A stretch of DNA of 33,615 bases, taken from contig JAFGBV010000200.1 in the NCBI GenBank assembly GCA_016932955.1, positions 1 through 33,615 on the forward strand, read 5' to 3'. A program made the position numbers and the translations under genes. Below are positions 1 through 7,995 of this stretch, piece after piece; position 1 is the stretch's first letter; every line of letters starts with the position of its first letter. Below the pieces are notes generated by a model. It was not told the DNA's origin. It made no database searches and worked only from the letters and a program-made list of their open reading frames with translations. Source of the stretch: Anaerolineales bacterium. GTDB lineage: Bacteria > Chloroflexota > Anaerolineae > Anaerolineales > UBA4823.

Positions 1-1
1 A

Positions 2-97
2 ATTTTCTCCCCGCTCGATCGGGATGGTAATGAGCCTGATCGTATCAGGGCGTTTGTTAGCTGGGACGAGGCGGATTATTGGTTTACCCGGAGGTGA
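2..97 (+). CDS. C-terminal end of an unrecognised protein (cut by window edge)
   Basis: An open frame enters from the left edge and stops with TGA at 95-97. The 31 visible residues are charged and rich in Asp and Trp and end in an aromatic-basic tail (WFTRR). No family is recognised from so short a piece. The stop codon overlaps the ribosome binding site of the next gene, which starts three bases later, so the two are probably co-transcribed. The frame could be a chance open stretch, but the tight spacing argues for a real gene end. Confidence 0.5.
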   Translation: MFSPLDRDGNEPDRIRAFVSWDEADYWFTRR

Positions 98-100
98 GAT

Positions 101-346
101 ATGTCTGCAGCATTCAGTATCCCGGACCGAAATCCGGATCAATACCAGGGATCAGGTCTTGAACGACAGTTAATTACAGAGTACCTGATCAGTAAAGGAT
201 ATCGCGAATCAGACCTGCAGTATTTGCCGGAGGAGCAGAGAAAAGCCTTGATGAAAGATGCTTGCATTTATGTTGCCACGAAATTGGCTAATATCGAGGC
301 GAAGTCGATATTTAGACGAAAAATCAAACCCCCTAAATATCGCTGA
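101..346 (+). CDS. small conserved-looking protein of unknown function (81 aa)
   Basis: This ORF has a strong Shine-Dalgarno (GGAGGTGA at 90-97) just before ATG 101. The product is soluble, with no signal peptide or membrane segment. Its middle part (LERQLITEYLISKGY, then LPEEQRKALMKDA) reads like two amphipathic helices joined by a short turn, and the tail is strongly basic (FRRKIKPPKYR), which could suit nucleic acid or ribosome contact. No named family is recognised and no function is claimed. It probably forms the end of an operon with the truncated gene upstream. The good ribosome site and protein-like composition support a real gene. Confidence 0.7.
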   Translation: MSAAFSIPDRNPDQYQGSGLERQLITEYLISKGYRESDLQYLPEEQRKALMKDACIYVATKLANIEAKSIFRRKIKPPKYR

Positions 347-348
347 CT

Positions 349-510
349 ATCCCCTTTCCCGGCTTGAATGAGATTCGTTGGCTGCTGGCATCTGATCTGC
401 TCGAAGGCGTAGAACAGGTAGAGACATCAACTGCCATTGTGATTGGCAGTGGGTTGATTGGGCTTGAGGTGGCTGATCTGCAGATTGTGCGGGATGATCG
501 ATGCAATTGA
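349..510 (+). pseudogene. remnant of an FAD-dependent pyridine-nucleotide disulfide oxidoreductase
   Basis: Read in the frame of base 349, this stretch has no usable start but encodes PFPGL, then a segment ending in TAIVIGSGLIGLEVADL before a TGA at 508-510. The GxGxxG-E pattern preceded by a PGL element is the hallmark of the NAD(P)H-binding domain of NADH oxidase, CoA-disulfide reductase and rubredoxin reductase proteins, where PPxPG leads into the second Rossmann fold after roughly 40 residues. Only about 50 residues remain; the FAD domain, the rest of the NAD domain and the dimerisation domain are missing. It follows the preceding gene directly and looks like a deletion scar rather than a gene. 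Confidence 0.6.
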
Positions 511-561
511 GTGCGATGAGGAATGTTGGGCGCATAAGGAAGCCATTAGAATCTATGCGAG

Positions 562-597
562 ATTTGTCAATATAATGCAAATATATTGTTGACAAAT
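562..597. promoter_or_regulatory. candidate operator: 9-bp perfect inverted repeat over the -35 region
   Basis: ATTTGTCAA (562-570) and TTGACAAAT (589-597) are perfect inverted copies 27 bp apart, with a second inner AT-rich symmetry (CAATATA at 568-574 and TATATTG at 582-588). The right half contains the -35 hexamer of the peroxiredoxin promoter, so a dimeric regulator bound here would occlude RNA polymerase. The regulator is unknown; none is encoded next to it. Confidence 0.45.
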
Positions 598-617
598 TAT
601 AAAACCTATTATATAAT
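589..617 (+). promoter_or_regulatory. consensus sigma-70 promoter giving a leaderless transcript
   Basis: TTGACA (589-594), a 17-bp spacer and TATAAT (612-617) match the housekeeping consensus at all twelve positions. The ATG of the peroxiredoxin gene begins at 624, seven bases after the end of the -10 box, which is where transcription should start. No Shine-Dalgarno exists between the -10 box and the ATG, so the message should be leaderless. Confidence 0.85.
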
Positions 618-623
618 CGCTGT

Positions 624-1229
624 ATGTCAAAAATTGCACACCTCAAATTCAACGACCCTGCTCCCGACCTGGAGCTGGAAACCGCTGAGGGCGGAAAAAT
701 CCAACTTTCATCGCTGTGGGAAGGAAAGACGCTGTTGCTTGCCTTCACCCGTCACTTTGGCTGCCCGCAATGCAAAGAGATGCTTGACCAGTTGGTCATC
801 TCCCGCGAAGAACTGGCAGAAAAAGGCCTGGCTCTGGCTGTTATCACCCAGGCCCCGTCAGACGCTGCGCGCGCCTTCTGCGACCAGTACGCGCCAGGCG
901 TGCTTTGCCTGGCGGACCCGGAGCGCAAGGCATACGCGGCATACGGTTTAGGCCGTGGCGGGCTGACTCAAACAGTGTTCTCCACTAGAGTCTTGCGCTC
1001 GAATGCTCGCCTGCGCCGCAGCCGCGGCTGGAAAGCCGAGCTGCCCCCACCAGGGCAGGATGCCATGCTGATGTCAGGTACGTTTATCATCGGCTCGGAT
1101 GGTCGTATACGCCTGCCCTACTATTACGACAACATTGCCGACCATCCACCCGTGGAGCTGCTACTGCGCGGGGTGATGGGAATGGATTGGCAAGTGCCGT
1201 TCGAATCACCCATCCAGCCAAAGGGCTAA
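624..1229 (+). CDS. peroxiredoxin-like protein (AhpC/TSA_2 type, CxxC)
   Basis: This 201-residue thioredoxin-fold protein has an N-terminal PAPDLEL element and the sequence FTRHFGCPQCKE, which puts a Cys47-Cys50 CxxC pair at the end of the first beta strand and start of helix alpha-1. This fits the AhpC-TSA_2 / prostamide-synthase-like branch of peroxiredoxin-related proteins, expected to reduce peroxides or disulfides with a thiol donor; the substrate cannot be read from sequence. A later GTFIIGSDGRIRL strand is typical of the family. There is no signal peptide, so it should be cytoplasmic. The start at 624 is fixed by the promoter, which leaves no room for a leader. The export operon begins 53 bp downstream with no visible terminator, so read-through is possible. 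Confidence 0.85.
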   Translation: MSKIAHLKFNDPAPDLELETAEGGKIQLSSLWEGKTLLLAFTRHFGCPQCKEMLDQLVISREELAEKGLALAVITQAPSDAARAFCDQYAPGVLCLADPERKAYAAYGLGRGGLTQTVFSTRVLRSNARLRRSRGWKAELPPPGQDAMLMSGTFIIGSDGRIRLPYYYDNIADHPPVELLLRGVMGMDWQVPFESPIQPKG

Positions 1230-1282
1230 TCAAAAATATCATTTGCTGTGGCATAACCAGTGCCAAAGGAGATCTGTTTGTT

Positions 1283-2230
1283 ATGAAGAAATGGTTACCT
1301 ATTGTCTTGCTTGTTTCGATCTTGCTCACCGCCTGCCAGTCTGAAGAACCGCAAGGAGCTGACCCGAACATCGATGTGGTCAACCCATCCTTGATCGCCC
1401 AGGGTTATGTGGAGCCTGCCCAGTATATTGACCTGGCTTTCGCCCAGCCCGGGCGCGTGGCTGATGTTCTGGTGCAAGAGGGGGAGCTGGTCAGTGCGGG
1501 GCAGGTGGTGGCTCGGCTGGAGGGCCAGCCCGCTGCCCAGGTTGCTTTGGAGCGCGCCCGCCTGGAGACTCTGACAGCCACCCAGGCGCTCGATGCGCTC
1601 TCGCCAGAGCTGGCGATGGCGCAGGCTGCGATGGCTGTGGCGGAAGCTGAGAAAGCCATTGAAGATGCACGGGATATGCTCGAGAATGCTGGAGAAGAGG
1701 GTGCTCTGATGACGGAAGATCAGGCCCGCACCGCGCTGGAGCTGGCTGAAGTGCAATTGGATCTGGCAGAGCAGCGGCAGGCTGAGCTAGTAGAGGATCG
1801 GGATCCAGCCGTGGCTTTGGCTGCACAGCGCCTGGCTTCGGCGCAGGCCGCGGAAGCATCAGCCCAAGCTGCATTGGAAACTCTGGAACTCAAGACTCCA
1901 CTTGCTGGCACAGTCACATCCCTGACACTCAAAATTGGCCAGTTCGTCCCTGTCGGGCAGATTGTGCTCAGCGTGGCAGATTTTTCAGCCTGGGTGATCA
2001 AGACCACTGATCTCACCGAGCTGGCTGTTACTCGACTCACTGTAGGGGAGGCTGCTGCTATCGAGCTGGATGCTCTTACGGGGCAAACCTTGTCTGGTGA
2101 AATCTCCGCCATTGCCCAGCGTTTTGAAGAGAAGCGCGGCGATATCACCTATACTGTCACGATCACCCTGAAGGAGCCTGTTGCGGACATGCGCTGGGGC
2201 ATGACGGGGCAGGTAACCTTTGAAGAATGA
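1283..2230 (+). CDS. lipoprotein membrane-fusion / adaptor subunit of an ABC exporter (HlyD/MacA type)
   Basis: The 315-residue product begins with a lipoprotein signal (MKKWLPIVLLVSILLTAC, lipobox LTAC, Cys18 as lipid anchor). It continues with a biotinyl-lipoyl half-motif (around residues 40-80: GRVADVLVQEGELVSAGQVVARL), a long Ala/Glu/Gln-rich coiled-coil hairpin (roughly 90-205), the second lipoyl half (LKTPLAGTVTSL) and a beta-barrel domain. This order is diagnostic of HlyD/MacA/DevB adaptors. ATG 1283 is chosen over an in-frame upstream GTG/ATG-like start because it follows AAAGGAGA and opens exactly at the signal peptide. In a monoderm it would sit on the outer face of the membrane and guide substrate for the permease and ATPase encoded next. 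Confidence 0.88.
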   Translation: MKKWLPIVLLVSILLTACQSEEPQGADPNIDVVNPSLIAQGYVEPAQYIDLAFAQPGRVADVLVQEGELVSAGQVVARLEGQPAAQVALERARLETLTATQALDALSPELAMAQAAMAVAEAEKAIEDARDMLENAGEEGALMTEDQARTALELAEVQLDLAEQRQAELVEDRDPAVALAAQRLASAQAAEASAQAALETLELKTPLAGTVTSLTLKIGQFVPVGQIVLSVADFSAWVIKTTDLTELAVTRLTVGEAAAIELDALTGQTLSGEISAIAQRFEEKRGDITYTVTITLKEPVADMRWGMTGQVTFEE

Positions 2231-2234
2231 TGCT

Positions 2235-3395
2235 ATGATGATCCCTCTGGCTGCTTTCTTGTCTTTCAAAGAGCTGTGGCGCAACCGGGTGCGCTTTCTC
2301 CTGGTCAGCCTGGTGATCGCTCTGATCACGATCCTGGTGCTTTTCATCGCCGGGCTGGGCGAGGGGCTGGGCACAGCCAACCGTGAGTACCTGGCAAACC
2401 TGGATGCCGAGCTGCTTGTTTTCCTGGATAAGTCAGATTACATCATCCCTGCCAGCCGCCTGGAGCGCTCCGTGGTGCGTACGATCCGGCGCGTGGATGG
2501 GGTTGCGGACGCCGGCCTGATTGCAACATCTTCCACGGCGATCATCTTGCAAGGTGATGAGGTGCTCAAAGTCTCCCTGCTTGGGGTGGAGCCAGGCCGC
2601 CCTGGAGCGCCGGGTGTGGTTCAAGGGCAGCCCTTGCTGACCGAACAAAGCCGTGAAGTGGTTATTGATCAGAATGTGATCGATCGCGCCGATATCCAGG
2701 TTGGGGATACCATCCTGGTCCGCTCAACGCAGGGTACCAAAGATCAGTTCTATGAGCTCAAGGTTGTCGGTATCACTGAGGGACAATCTTACACTTTCCA
2801 GCCCTCGATCTTCGTTTCCTACACCACCTGGGATCAGGTGCGCACAAAGTCGGACGCTGAATTGGGGCGTCCTAGCCAGACCGTGAACATCGTTGCTGTG
2901 CAGCTTGAAGACCCAGACCAGGCAGATCTGGTGAGCCAGCGCATGCTGGCTCAGGTGGGGGATATTATGATAGCAGATATCCCTACTGCGATCCAGAATG
3001 TGCCTGGCTATGCTGCGCAGCAAAGCACCATCCAGACCCAGGGTGTGTTCACCTTGCTGATCGGCATCCTGGTGATCGGTGGCTTCTTCCAGATCCAGAT
3101 CCTGCAAAAGGTGCCACAGATTGGTGTGCTGAAGGCGATCGGGGCTTCCAATGCAGTCGTAGGCGCTTCGGCGGTGTTGCAGATCGTGATGGTCACTTTC
3201 CTCGGTGTGGCGATTGGGGGCGTGCTCACCTTTCTGCTCTCGCTGGGCTTTCCGCCGACAGTGCCGATCGTTTTTGATGGCACGGCGGCAGCGCTGGCGA
3301 TTGTGGCATTATTGCTGATCGGACCGATTGGCGGGTTGGTATCGACGATCTACGCAGTCCGCATCGAGCCGCTCAAGGCCTTGCGCCTGTCATAA
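2235..3395 (+). CDS. FtsX/MacB-like ABC transporter permease
   Basis: The protein of about 386 residues has one N-terminal membrane helix (FLLVSLVIALITILVLFIAGL), an extracytoplasmic MacB-PCD-type domain of about 220 residues, and three C-terminal membrane helices around GVFTLLIGILVIGGFFQ, LQIVMVTFLGVAIGG and ALAIVALLLIGPIGG. The loop LQKVPQIGVLKAIGAS is the conserved FtsX cytoplasmic loop that couples to the ATPase. This topology belongs to the MacB/LolC/DevC class, which moves substrates by mechanotransmission rather than through a channel. An in-frame TTG at 2220 is possible, but ATG 2235 lies just after the adaptor stop and leaves a more normal N-terminus. It works with the adaptor and ATPase on either side. 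Confidence 0.88.
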   Translation: MMIPLAAFLSFKELWRNRVRFLLVSLVIALITILVLFIAGLGEGLGTANREYLANLDAELLVFLDKSDYIIPASRLERSVVRTIRRVDGVADAGLIATSSTAIILQGDEVLKVSLLGVEPGRPGAPGVVQGQPLLTEQSREVVIDQNVIDRADIQVGDTILVRSTQGTKDQFYELKVVGITEGQSYTFQPSIFVSYTTWDQVRTKSDAELGRPSQTVNIVAVQLEDPDQADLVSQRMLAQVGDIMIADIPTAIQNVPGYAAQQSTIQTQGVFTLLIGILVIGGFFQIQILQKVPQIGVLKAIGASNAVVGASAVLQIVMVTFLGVAIGGVLTFLLSLGFPPTVPIVFDGTAAALAIVALLLIGPIGGLVSTIYAVRIEPLKALRLS

Positions 3396-3409
3396 GAAGG
3401 GATTGATTG

Positions 3410-4141
3410 ATGAACACTACACAACCGATAGCCTTAGAAGTACGACAGGTGTTAAAAACCTTTCAGGTCGAATCCGGCTCTGTCAACGCGGTCGATGATG
3501 TTTCTTTTACTGTGCGCCAAGGCGAATTTGTTGCCCTGGTGGGCCCCAGCGGTTCTGGCAAGACGACGATGCTCTCGATCCTGGCGGCGCTGCTCTCACC
3601 CACCGATGGTCAGGTTCTCGTTGATGGACAGGATCTGGCGCGCATGGATGAAGCTGAGCGTGTCCGCCTGCGCCGGGAGAAGATCGGTTTCACCTTCCAA
3701 TCCAATAACCTGATCCCCTATCTCACCGCGCAAGAAAATGTCGAGTTCATGCTGCGCCTTAACCGCAAGCTGGATAAAGTCGGCCGCCTGCGCTCGGTAG
3801 AGCTGCTTTCACGCCTCGGCTTGGGCGAGCGCCTGGCAAACCTGCCCTCGCAGATGTCTGGCGGGCAGCAGCAGCGGGTGGCGATTGCGCGCGCCCTGAT
3901 CCACAACCCGACACTGGTGCTGGCGGATGAGCCCACTGCCAGCCTGGATACCGAGCGCGCTTTTCAGGTGGTGCAGACCTTTGCTGCCCTGATCCATGAG
4001 AACAATCGCGCCGGCATCATGGTCACGCATGACTTGCGCATGTGCCAGCATGTTGACCGTGTTCTACAGATGCGCGATGGACGCCTGGTGCGGGAATTCA
4101 CCGCGCGGGAAGAAATTATGGCTCTTGCCAGGGGGGAGTAA
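3410..4141 (+). CDS. ABC transporter ATPase, LolD/MacB family
   Basis: This 243-residue nucleotide-binding protein shows Walker A GPSGSGKT (residues 45-52), a Q-loop in IGFTFQSNNLIPYLTAQENV, the signature MSGGQQQR and Walker B LVLADEPT followed by the D-loop SLD, with the switch His in MVTHD. The 'NLIPYLTAQENVE' stretch is characteristic of the LolD/MacB/FtsE group, matching the FtsX-like permease encoded 14 bp upstream. ATG 3410, preceded by AAGAAGGG, is preferred to the TTG at 3407. It powers the adaptor-permease exporter; the cargo is unknown. Confidence 0.92.
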   Translation: MNTTQPIALEVRQVLKTFQVESGSVNAVDDVSFTVRQGEFVALVGPSGSGKTTMLSILAALLSPTDGQVLVDGQDLARMDEAERVRLRREKIGFTFQSNNLIPYLTAQENVEFMLRLNRKLDKVGRLRSVELLSRLGLGERLANLPSQMSGGQQQRVAIARALIHNPTLVLADEPTASLDTERAFQVVQTFAALIHENNRAGIMVTHDLRMCQHVDRVLQMRDGRLVREFTAREEIMALARGE

Positions 4142-4171
4142 GTAATCCGTTTCAATTGGGGAGTGTTCACA

Positions 4172-5023
4172 ATGCCAGAATCGATGGAGCACCTGATCCA
4201 ATTATTGGCTGAATACCAGCAGAAACCCGCCCCATTTACGCCGGGAGAAGCGCTATTTTGGGATGACGAGCACATTTCCTCGCAGATGCTGGCCTTCCAC
4301 CTGGATCCTAATATCGAAGCCGCCAGTCGGAATCCAGAAACGATCGACCGCACCGTCGAGTGGCTGATCACCACCCTCGATCTGCGTTCCGGGCAGGCTG
4401 TGATCGACCTGGGGTGCGGTCCTGGGCTGTATGCGTCACGCCTGGCGCGGCGTGGATTGCATGTGACCGGTGTGGATTATTCGCGCCGCTCAATTGCCCA
4501 TGCGCAGAAATCTGCGCGAGAGGAAGGGCTGGATATTACCTATCGCTACGAGAACTACCTGGAGCTGGCTGATGAAGGGTTGTATGATGCGGCGCTGCTC
4601 ATTTTCGGCGATTACTGCCCGCTCAGCCCTGCGCAGCGTTCGAAGCTGCTCAGAAATGTGCGCCGGGCACTCAAGCCCGGCGGGCGGTTTGTATTCGATG
4701 TTTCTACCCGCAAACACCGCCAGAAACACGGCAGCCGCAATCACTGGCAGGTGCTCCCCGGCGGGTTTTGGAAGCCCGGACCGCACCTGTTGTTGGACGA
4801 GGGATTCGACTACCCAGAAGAATCCATCTGGCTCGACCAGGCGCTGGTGATCGAGCCAGATGGCAAAGTGTCGGTCTATCGCATGTGGTTTCAGGATTAC
4901 ACGCCGCAAACGATCACAGCCGAAATGCAGGCCAATGGCTTTACCGTCGAGAGCTTGTGGGGAGACCTCACCGGCGCGCCGTACACCCCAGAAGGTGAGT
5001 GGATTGGCGTGGTGGCATCCTGA
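4172..5023 (+). CDS. class I SAM-dependent methyltransferase
   Basis: This 283-residue cytoplasmic enzyme carries motif I VIDLGCGPG (about residues 77-85), the acidic residue after strand 2 in VTGVDYS, and a post-motif region LKPGGRFVFDV typical of Rossmann-fold methyltransferases of the Methyltransf_11/25 type. The acceptor molecule cannot be deduced. ATG 4172 is preferred over GTG 4163 because GGGGAG (4158-4163) lies at proper spacing. It begins 30 bp after the ATPase gene and is probably the last gene of the export operon, so it may modify the exported compound, but that link is only positional. The gene ends 15 bp from the convergent CoA-transferase gene. Confidence 0.85.
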   Translation: MPESMEHLIQLLAEYQQKPAPFTPGEALFWDDEHISSQMLAFHLDPNIEAASRNPETIDRTVEWLITTLDLRSGQAVIDLGCGPGLYASRLARRGLHVTGVDYSRRSIAHAQKSAREEGLDITYRYENYLELADEGLYDAALLIFGDYCPLSPAQRSKLLRNVRRALKPGGRFVFDVSTRKHRQKHGSRNHWQVLPGGFWKPGPHLLLDEGFDYPEESIWLDQALVIEPDGKVSVYRMWFQDYTPQTITAEMQANGFTVESLWGDLTGAPYTPEGEWIGVVAS

Positions 5024-5038
5024 GTGGATATTCTCAAT

Positions 5039-5815
5039 TTAGATGTATAGATGCTCGCGGTCTATCTCCTCGCGCAGCAGGCGCAGCTCCTCTGGGGTAG
5101 GCGGGGTAAGCTCAGGCACGCTTTCGGGAATAATGAGTTCGAAGCCGGTGTTGTCAATCACTTGCTGGACGCTCACGCCAGGGCAGAGGGCTTCTAATGT
5201 CATGCGGCAGGTATTCGCGCGGTCAAAACCCAGCAGTGCCAGGGTGCTGACGACATTCGATGGACCTGTTCCCCTCGGAAGCCCGGCAGCTTCGCGGGCG
5301 CCGGGGCCGGTGAGGTAGCCAGGGGTGGTGATGAAGTCGCATTTTGGTACAAAGCGGCGTTTATCGTGGCGCATGATGGCGATGGTCGTCCAGCACAGTG
5401 ACCCCACATCATTGCCGCCGCCGCTTCCCGGCAAGCGCACCTTGGGGGGGAGGTAACCGCCGATGGCGGTGCTGTTCAGGTTGCCGTAGGGATCGATCTG
5501 TGCTCCACCGATGAAGCCATAATCGACAAAGCCGCGCTGGGCGGTCTCCATGGATTCGCATATGCCCAGGGCGGCGATGGCGCGGTGAAAGGTCTGCGAC
5601 CCTCCGACCGCGATAGGCAGCTCGTCGATCTGCGCACCCACACCGCCAAACTCGAAGATGGTGATCAGGTTAGGGGTGTAGAGGCGTTGCGCCAGGGAGG
5701 CTGCCAGCATGGGGATGCCTGTGCCGACGAAGGCTGTGGTGCCGTCTTTCATGAGTCGGGCAGCGATGCAGATCATGAATTCTGTATCTGAGTAGGGGGG
5801 TATTTCTGCGTTCAT
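5039..5815 (-). CDS. class I CoA-transferase, beta subunit (glutaconate CoA-transferase/IpdB-like)
   Basis: The 258-residue protein has the class I CoA-transferase fold: an N-terminal AARLMKDGTTAFVGTGIP segment, then ITIFEFGGVGAQ, where Glu55 lies where the glutaconate CoA-transferase B subunit carries its catalytic glutamate, and the nucleotide-loop-like GYFI/GGAQID segment. It should pair with the alpha subunit encoded immediately upstream; the stop of alpha and start of beta overlap by four bases (ATGA), typical of translationally coupled heterodimers. In the operon it would load CoA onto, or remove it from, a dicarboxylic or ring-derived acid. IpdAB-type hydrolases of steroid catabolism share the fold; the kept Glu55 fits transferase chemistry. 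The substrate is unknown. Confidence 0.82.
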   Translation of the reverse strand: MNAEIPPYSDTEFMICIAARLMKDGTTAFVGTGIPMLAASLAQRLYTPNLITIFEFGGVGAQIDELPIAVGGSQTFHRAIAALGICESMETAQRGFVDYGFIGGAQIDPYGNLNSTAIGGYLPPKVRLPGSGGGNDVGSLCWTTIAIMRHDKRRFVPKCDFITTPGYLTGPGAREAAGLPRGTGPSNVVSTLALLGFDRANTCRMTLEALCPGVSVQQVIDNTGFELIIPESVPELTPPTPEELRLLREEIDREHLYI

Positions 5816-6789
5816 CGGTGCTTCTCTGCTTTCTGGCGCAGGTTTGCCATTTGTTCCTCACCGAGCATCTCCAGGTAAGCCTGGTGGTCTGGGATATTGT
5901 AGATGTACTTCTCCAGGTAGGCGGCGGCACCCTCGGCAGTCTCTGATGCTGTGACCCACTCGCGGATCACTGGCTCATCGCGTCCATAGGAGTACACCAT
6001 CTCGCCTGGGTGAGAGGCAAAAGGCGCATGCACTACTGCATCCACCAGGAAATAGGGGATGATGGTGCGGTCTGGCTGCTGGCGGATGACTTCTGTATCC
6101 ACGATCTCTTCGGTGCTGATGATGACGCGCTTGGATGCGCGGGCGGTCTCGATGGCGAAACCGCTGATGCCATCGACCTGTGCATTGCCAAAACGATCTG
6201 TGCGGTGGACATGGATCAGCGCTGCATCCATCACCAGGGCAGGCACCAGGCCTACCTTGCCTCCCGTGAAGGGATCTTCAACAACTTTAGCCGCGCTGTA
6301 ACGGAAGGTATCGGTGCCAAGCATGGTGCGGACTGGCAAAAAGGGTACCCCCATCGCAGCGGCTTTGAGGCGCCAGGTGAGCGCTGAGTTACTCCATTCG
6401 ACCATGCGTTTGATGCGGCCACTCTGCACTTCGCGGCGCAGGGCATTGCTCACACCATACACCTCCAGGCCAATGTAGGTGATATCCAATGCTTCCACCA
6501 ACCCGGCGGCCAGCCAGAGGTCTATATCCAGCACACCCTGTCCTGAAACGCGCAGGTTTTTCACCCCTTGCCGCACCACCTCGCGCACCAAGGACATGGG
6601 CGCCCGCACTGTGCCATAAAGCTCGGTGCCGATATAACAGCCATCGGTGACAAAGCGGCGGATAGCTTCTTGTTCATCCATTACCTTGTCTACCAACTGG
6701 CGTGTCTTTTGGGTGCGATTCCACTCGCGGAATCCCTCTATATCCGGTGGTTGGATCAGCTCGCCAATTCCTTGTTCGAGTACGTTCAT
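5812..6789 (-). CDS. class I CoA-transferase, alpha subunit (glutaconate CoA-transferase/IpdA-like)
   Basis: This 325-residue subunit contains the Rossmann-like CoA-binding half of a class I CoA-transferase: an early VTDGCYIGTELYG segment, a central SGFAIETARASKRVIISTEEIV strand-turn seen in GctA and IpdA proteins, and HADG-related VHRTDRFGNAQVDG. The C-terminal helix with YLEKYIYNIPDHQAYLEMLG matches the extended tail of this branch. It begins five bases after the acyl-CoA dehydrogenase stop, its ribosome site (GGAGGAG) lying inside the end of that gene, and overlaps the beta subunit by four bases. It acts in the cytoplasm with the beta subunit. Confidence 0.82.
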   Translation of the reverse strand: MNVLEQGIGELIQPPDIEGFREWNRTQKTRQLVDKVMDEQEAIRRFVTDGCYIGTELYGTVRAPMSLVREVVRQGVKNLRVSGQGVLDIDLWLAAGLVEALDITYIGLEVYGVSNALRREVQSGRIKRMVEWSNSALTWRLKAAAMGVPFLPVRTMLGTDTFRYSAAKVVEDPFTGGKVGLVPALVMDAALIHVHRTDRFGNAQVDGISGFAIETARASKRVIISTEEIVDTEVIRQQPDRTIIPYFLVDAVVHAPFASHPGEMVYSYGRDEPVIREWVTASETAEGAAAYLEKYIYNIPDHQAYLEMLGEEQMANLRQKAEKHR

Positions 6790-6794
6790 TTTTC

Positions 6795-7937
6795 TTACTC
6801 CTCCAGGAGCCGACGCGCAATCACCAGTCGGTTGATCTCGCTGGTGCCTTCGCCAATGCTCATCATGCGCTGATCGCGGTAGATGCGTTCGACAGGATAC
6901 TCGCGGCTATAGCCATAGCCGCCCAAGATTTGCAGCGCCTCGTAAGCCGTCTGCTCTGAGACCTGCGAAGCGAGCAGCTTAGCCATGGAGGCAATCTTGG
7001 TATAGGGCTCTCCCTGATCTTTTATCCAGGCAGCCCGGTAGGTCAGTGTGCGGGCAGCTTCGATCCCGGTGGCTGCATCTGCGAGCTTGAATTGGATAGC
7101 CTGGTGATCTGCCAGACGTTTGCCAAAGGTGAAACGCGTTTTTGCGTAGGAAAGCGCCTCGTCCAGGGCAGCCTGCGCCAGACCCACAGATAAGGCGGCG
7201 ACGGCGACCCTGCCACTATCTAAGGTTGCCAGGGTGTAGTGCAAGCCCTGGCCTTCCTCTCCCAGCAGGTGGTCCAGCGGGACGCGCACATCATTGAACG
7301 ATAGTACGTGCGCTGGAGAGCCACAGGTGCCCATTTTCTTTTCGTGTGCGGCGATGTGCAGCCCGGGGCTGTCTGCCTCCACCAGGATGAGGCTGAAACC
7401 GCGCGAACCTGCCTGGGGATTGGTTCTTACCAGTGTGACGAGCACCGGGGTCAGGCTTGCATTGGTAATCCATGCTTTGCTGCCGTTGAGCACCCAGGTG
7501 TCTCCATCTTTTACGGCGCTGGTTTTGGTTCCCATCAGGTCAGAACCGGCGTCTGGTTCAGTTAGAGCAATGCTGCCCAGGTATTTGCCACTGGTGAGGA
7601 GCGGCAGGAACTTCTCTTTCTGGGATTTGCTGCCCCAGGTCACAATTGGCATGCAGCATAATTCGTTGTGCGCTTCGATGCTCAATCCGGTGGATCCGCA
7701 GGCGCGGGCCAGCTCTTCCATGGCGATGGCTACGCTGATGCTGTCAAACGCTGCCCCTCCATATTCCTCCGGCACTTGCATCCCCACCAGGCCTAGCTCT
7801 GGCATCTTGGCGACGGCTTCCATGCGTAGCGTGCTGTTTTTGTCCACATCGGCTGCATACGGTTGCAACTCTCGTTTGCAGAAGCCTCGTACTGCCTGTT
7901 GAAATAGGCGTTGTTCGTCGTTTAATCTGAAATCCAT
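6795..7937 (-). CDS. acyl-CoA dehydrogenase
   Basis: At 380 residues this is the standard length for a soluble acyl-CoA dehydrogenase. It shows the FAD-contact motif IALTEPDAGSDL, the WITNA strand, and the C-terminal YGYSREYPVERIYRD followed by GEGTSEI, where Glu363 is in the position of the catalytic base of medium- and short-chain enzymes. It makes the 2,3-enoyl-CoA and passes electrons to ETF. ATG 7937 follows AGGAGG and starts with the family-typical MDFRLNDEQ; an in-frame ATG at 8015 would add 26 unrelated residues. It lies between the DUF35 gene and the CoA-transferase pair. Confidence 0.92.
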   Translation of the reverse strand: MDFRLNDEQRLFQQAVRGFCKRELQPYAADVDKNSTLRMEAVAKMPELGLVGMQVPEEYGGAAFDSISVAIAMEELARACGSTGLSIEAHNELCCMPIVTWGSKSQKEKFLPLLTSGKYLGSIALTEPDAGSDLMGTKTSAVKDGDTWVLNGSKAWITNASLTPVLVTLVRTNPQAGSRGFSLILVEADSPGLHIAAHEKKMGTCGSPAHVLSFNDVRVPLDHLLGEEGQGLHYTLATLDSGRVAVAALSVGLAQAALDEALSYAKTRFTFGKRLADHQAIQFKLADAATGIEAARTLTYRAAWIKDQGEPYTKIASMAKLLASQVSEQTAYEALQILGGYGYSREYPVERIYRDQRMMSIGEGTSEINRLVIARRLLEE

Positions 7938-7952
7938 CCAAGCACCTCCTGG

Positions 7953-7987
7953 AAAAAGGATACAGCGCGGCGATCTTGCCGCGCTGT
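7953..7987 (-). terminator. GC-rich hairpin with T-tract inside the acyl-CoA operon
   Basis: On the minus strand ACAGCGCGGC and GCCGCGCTGT form a perfect 10-bp stem (7962-7987) around a six-base loop, followed after four bases by TTTTT (7957-7953). It lies between the DUF35 stop and the ribosome site of the acyl-CoA dehydrogenase gene. It may be a partial terminator that sets lower expression of the distal genes, or a 3'-end stabilising structure; the U-tract is slightly offset, so termination is likely incomplete. Confidence 0.6.
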
Positions 7988-7995
7988 TCTCAGTG

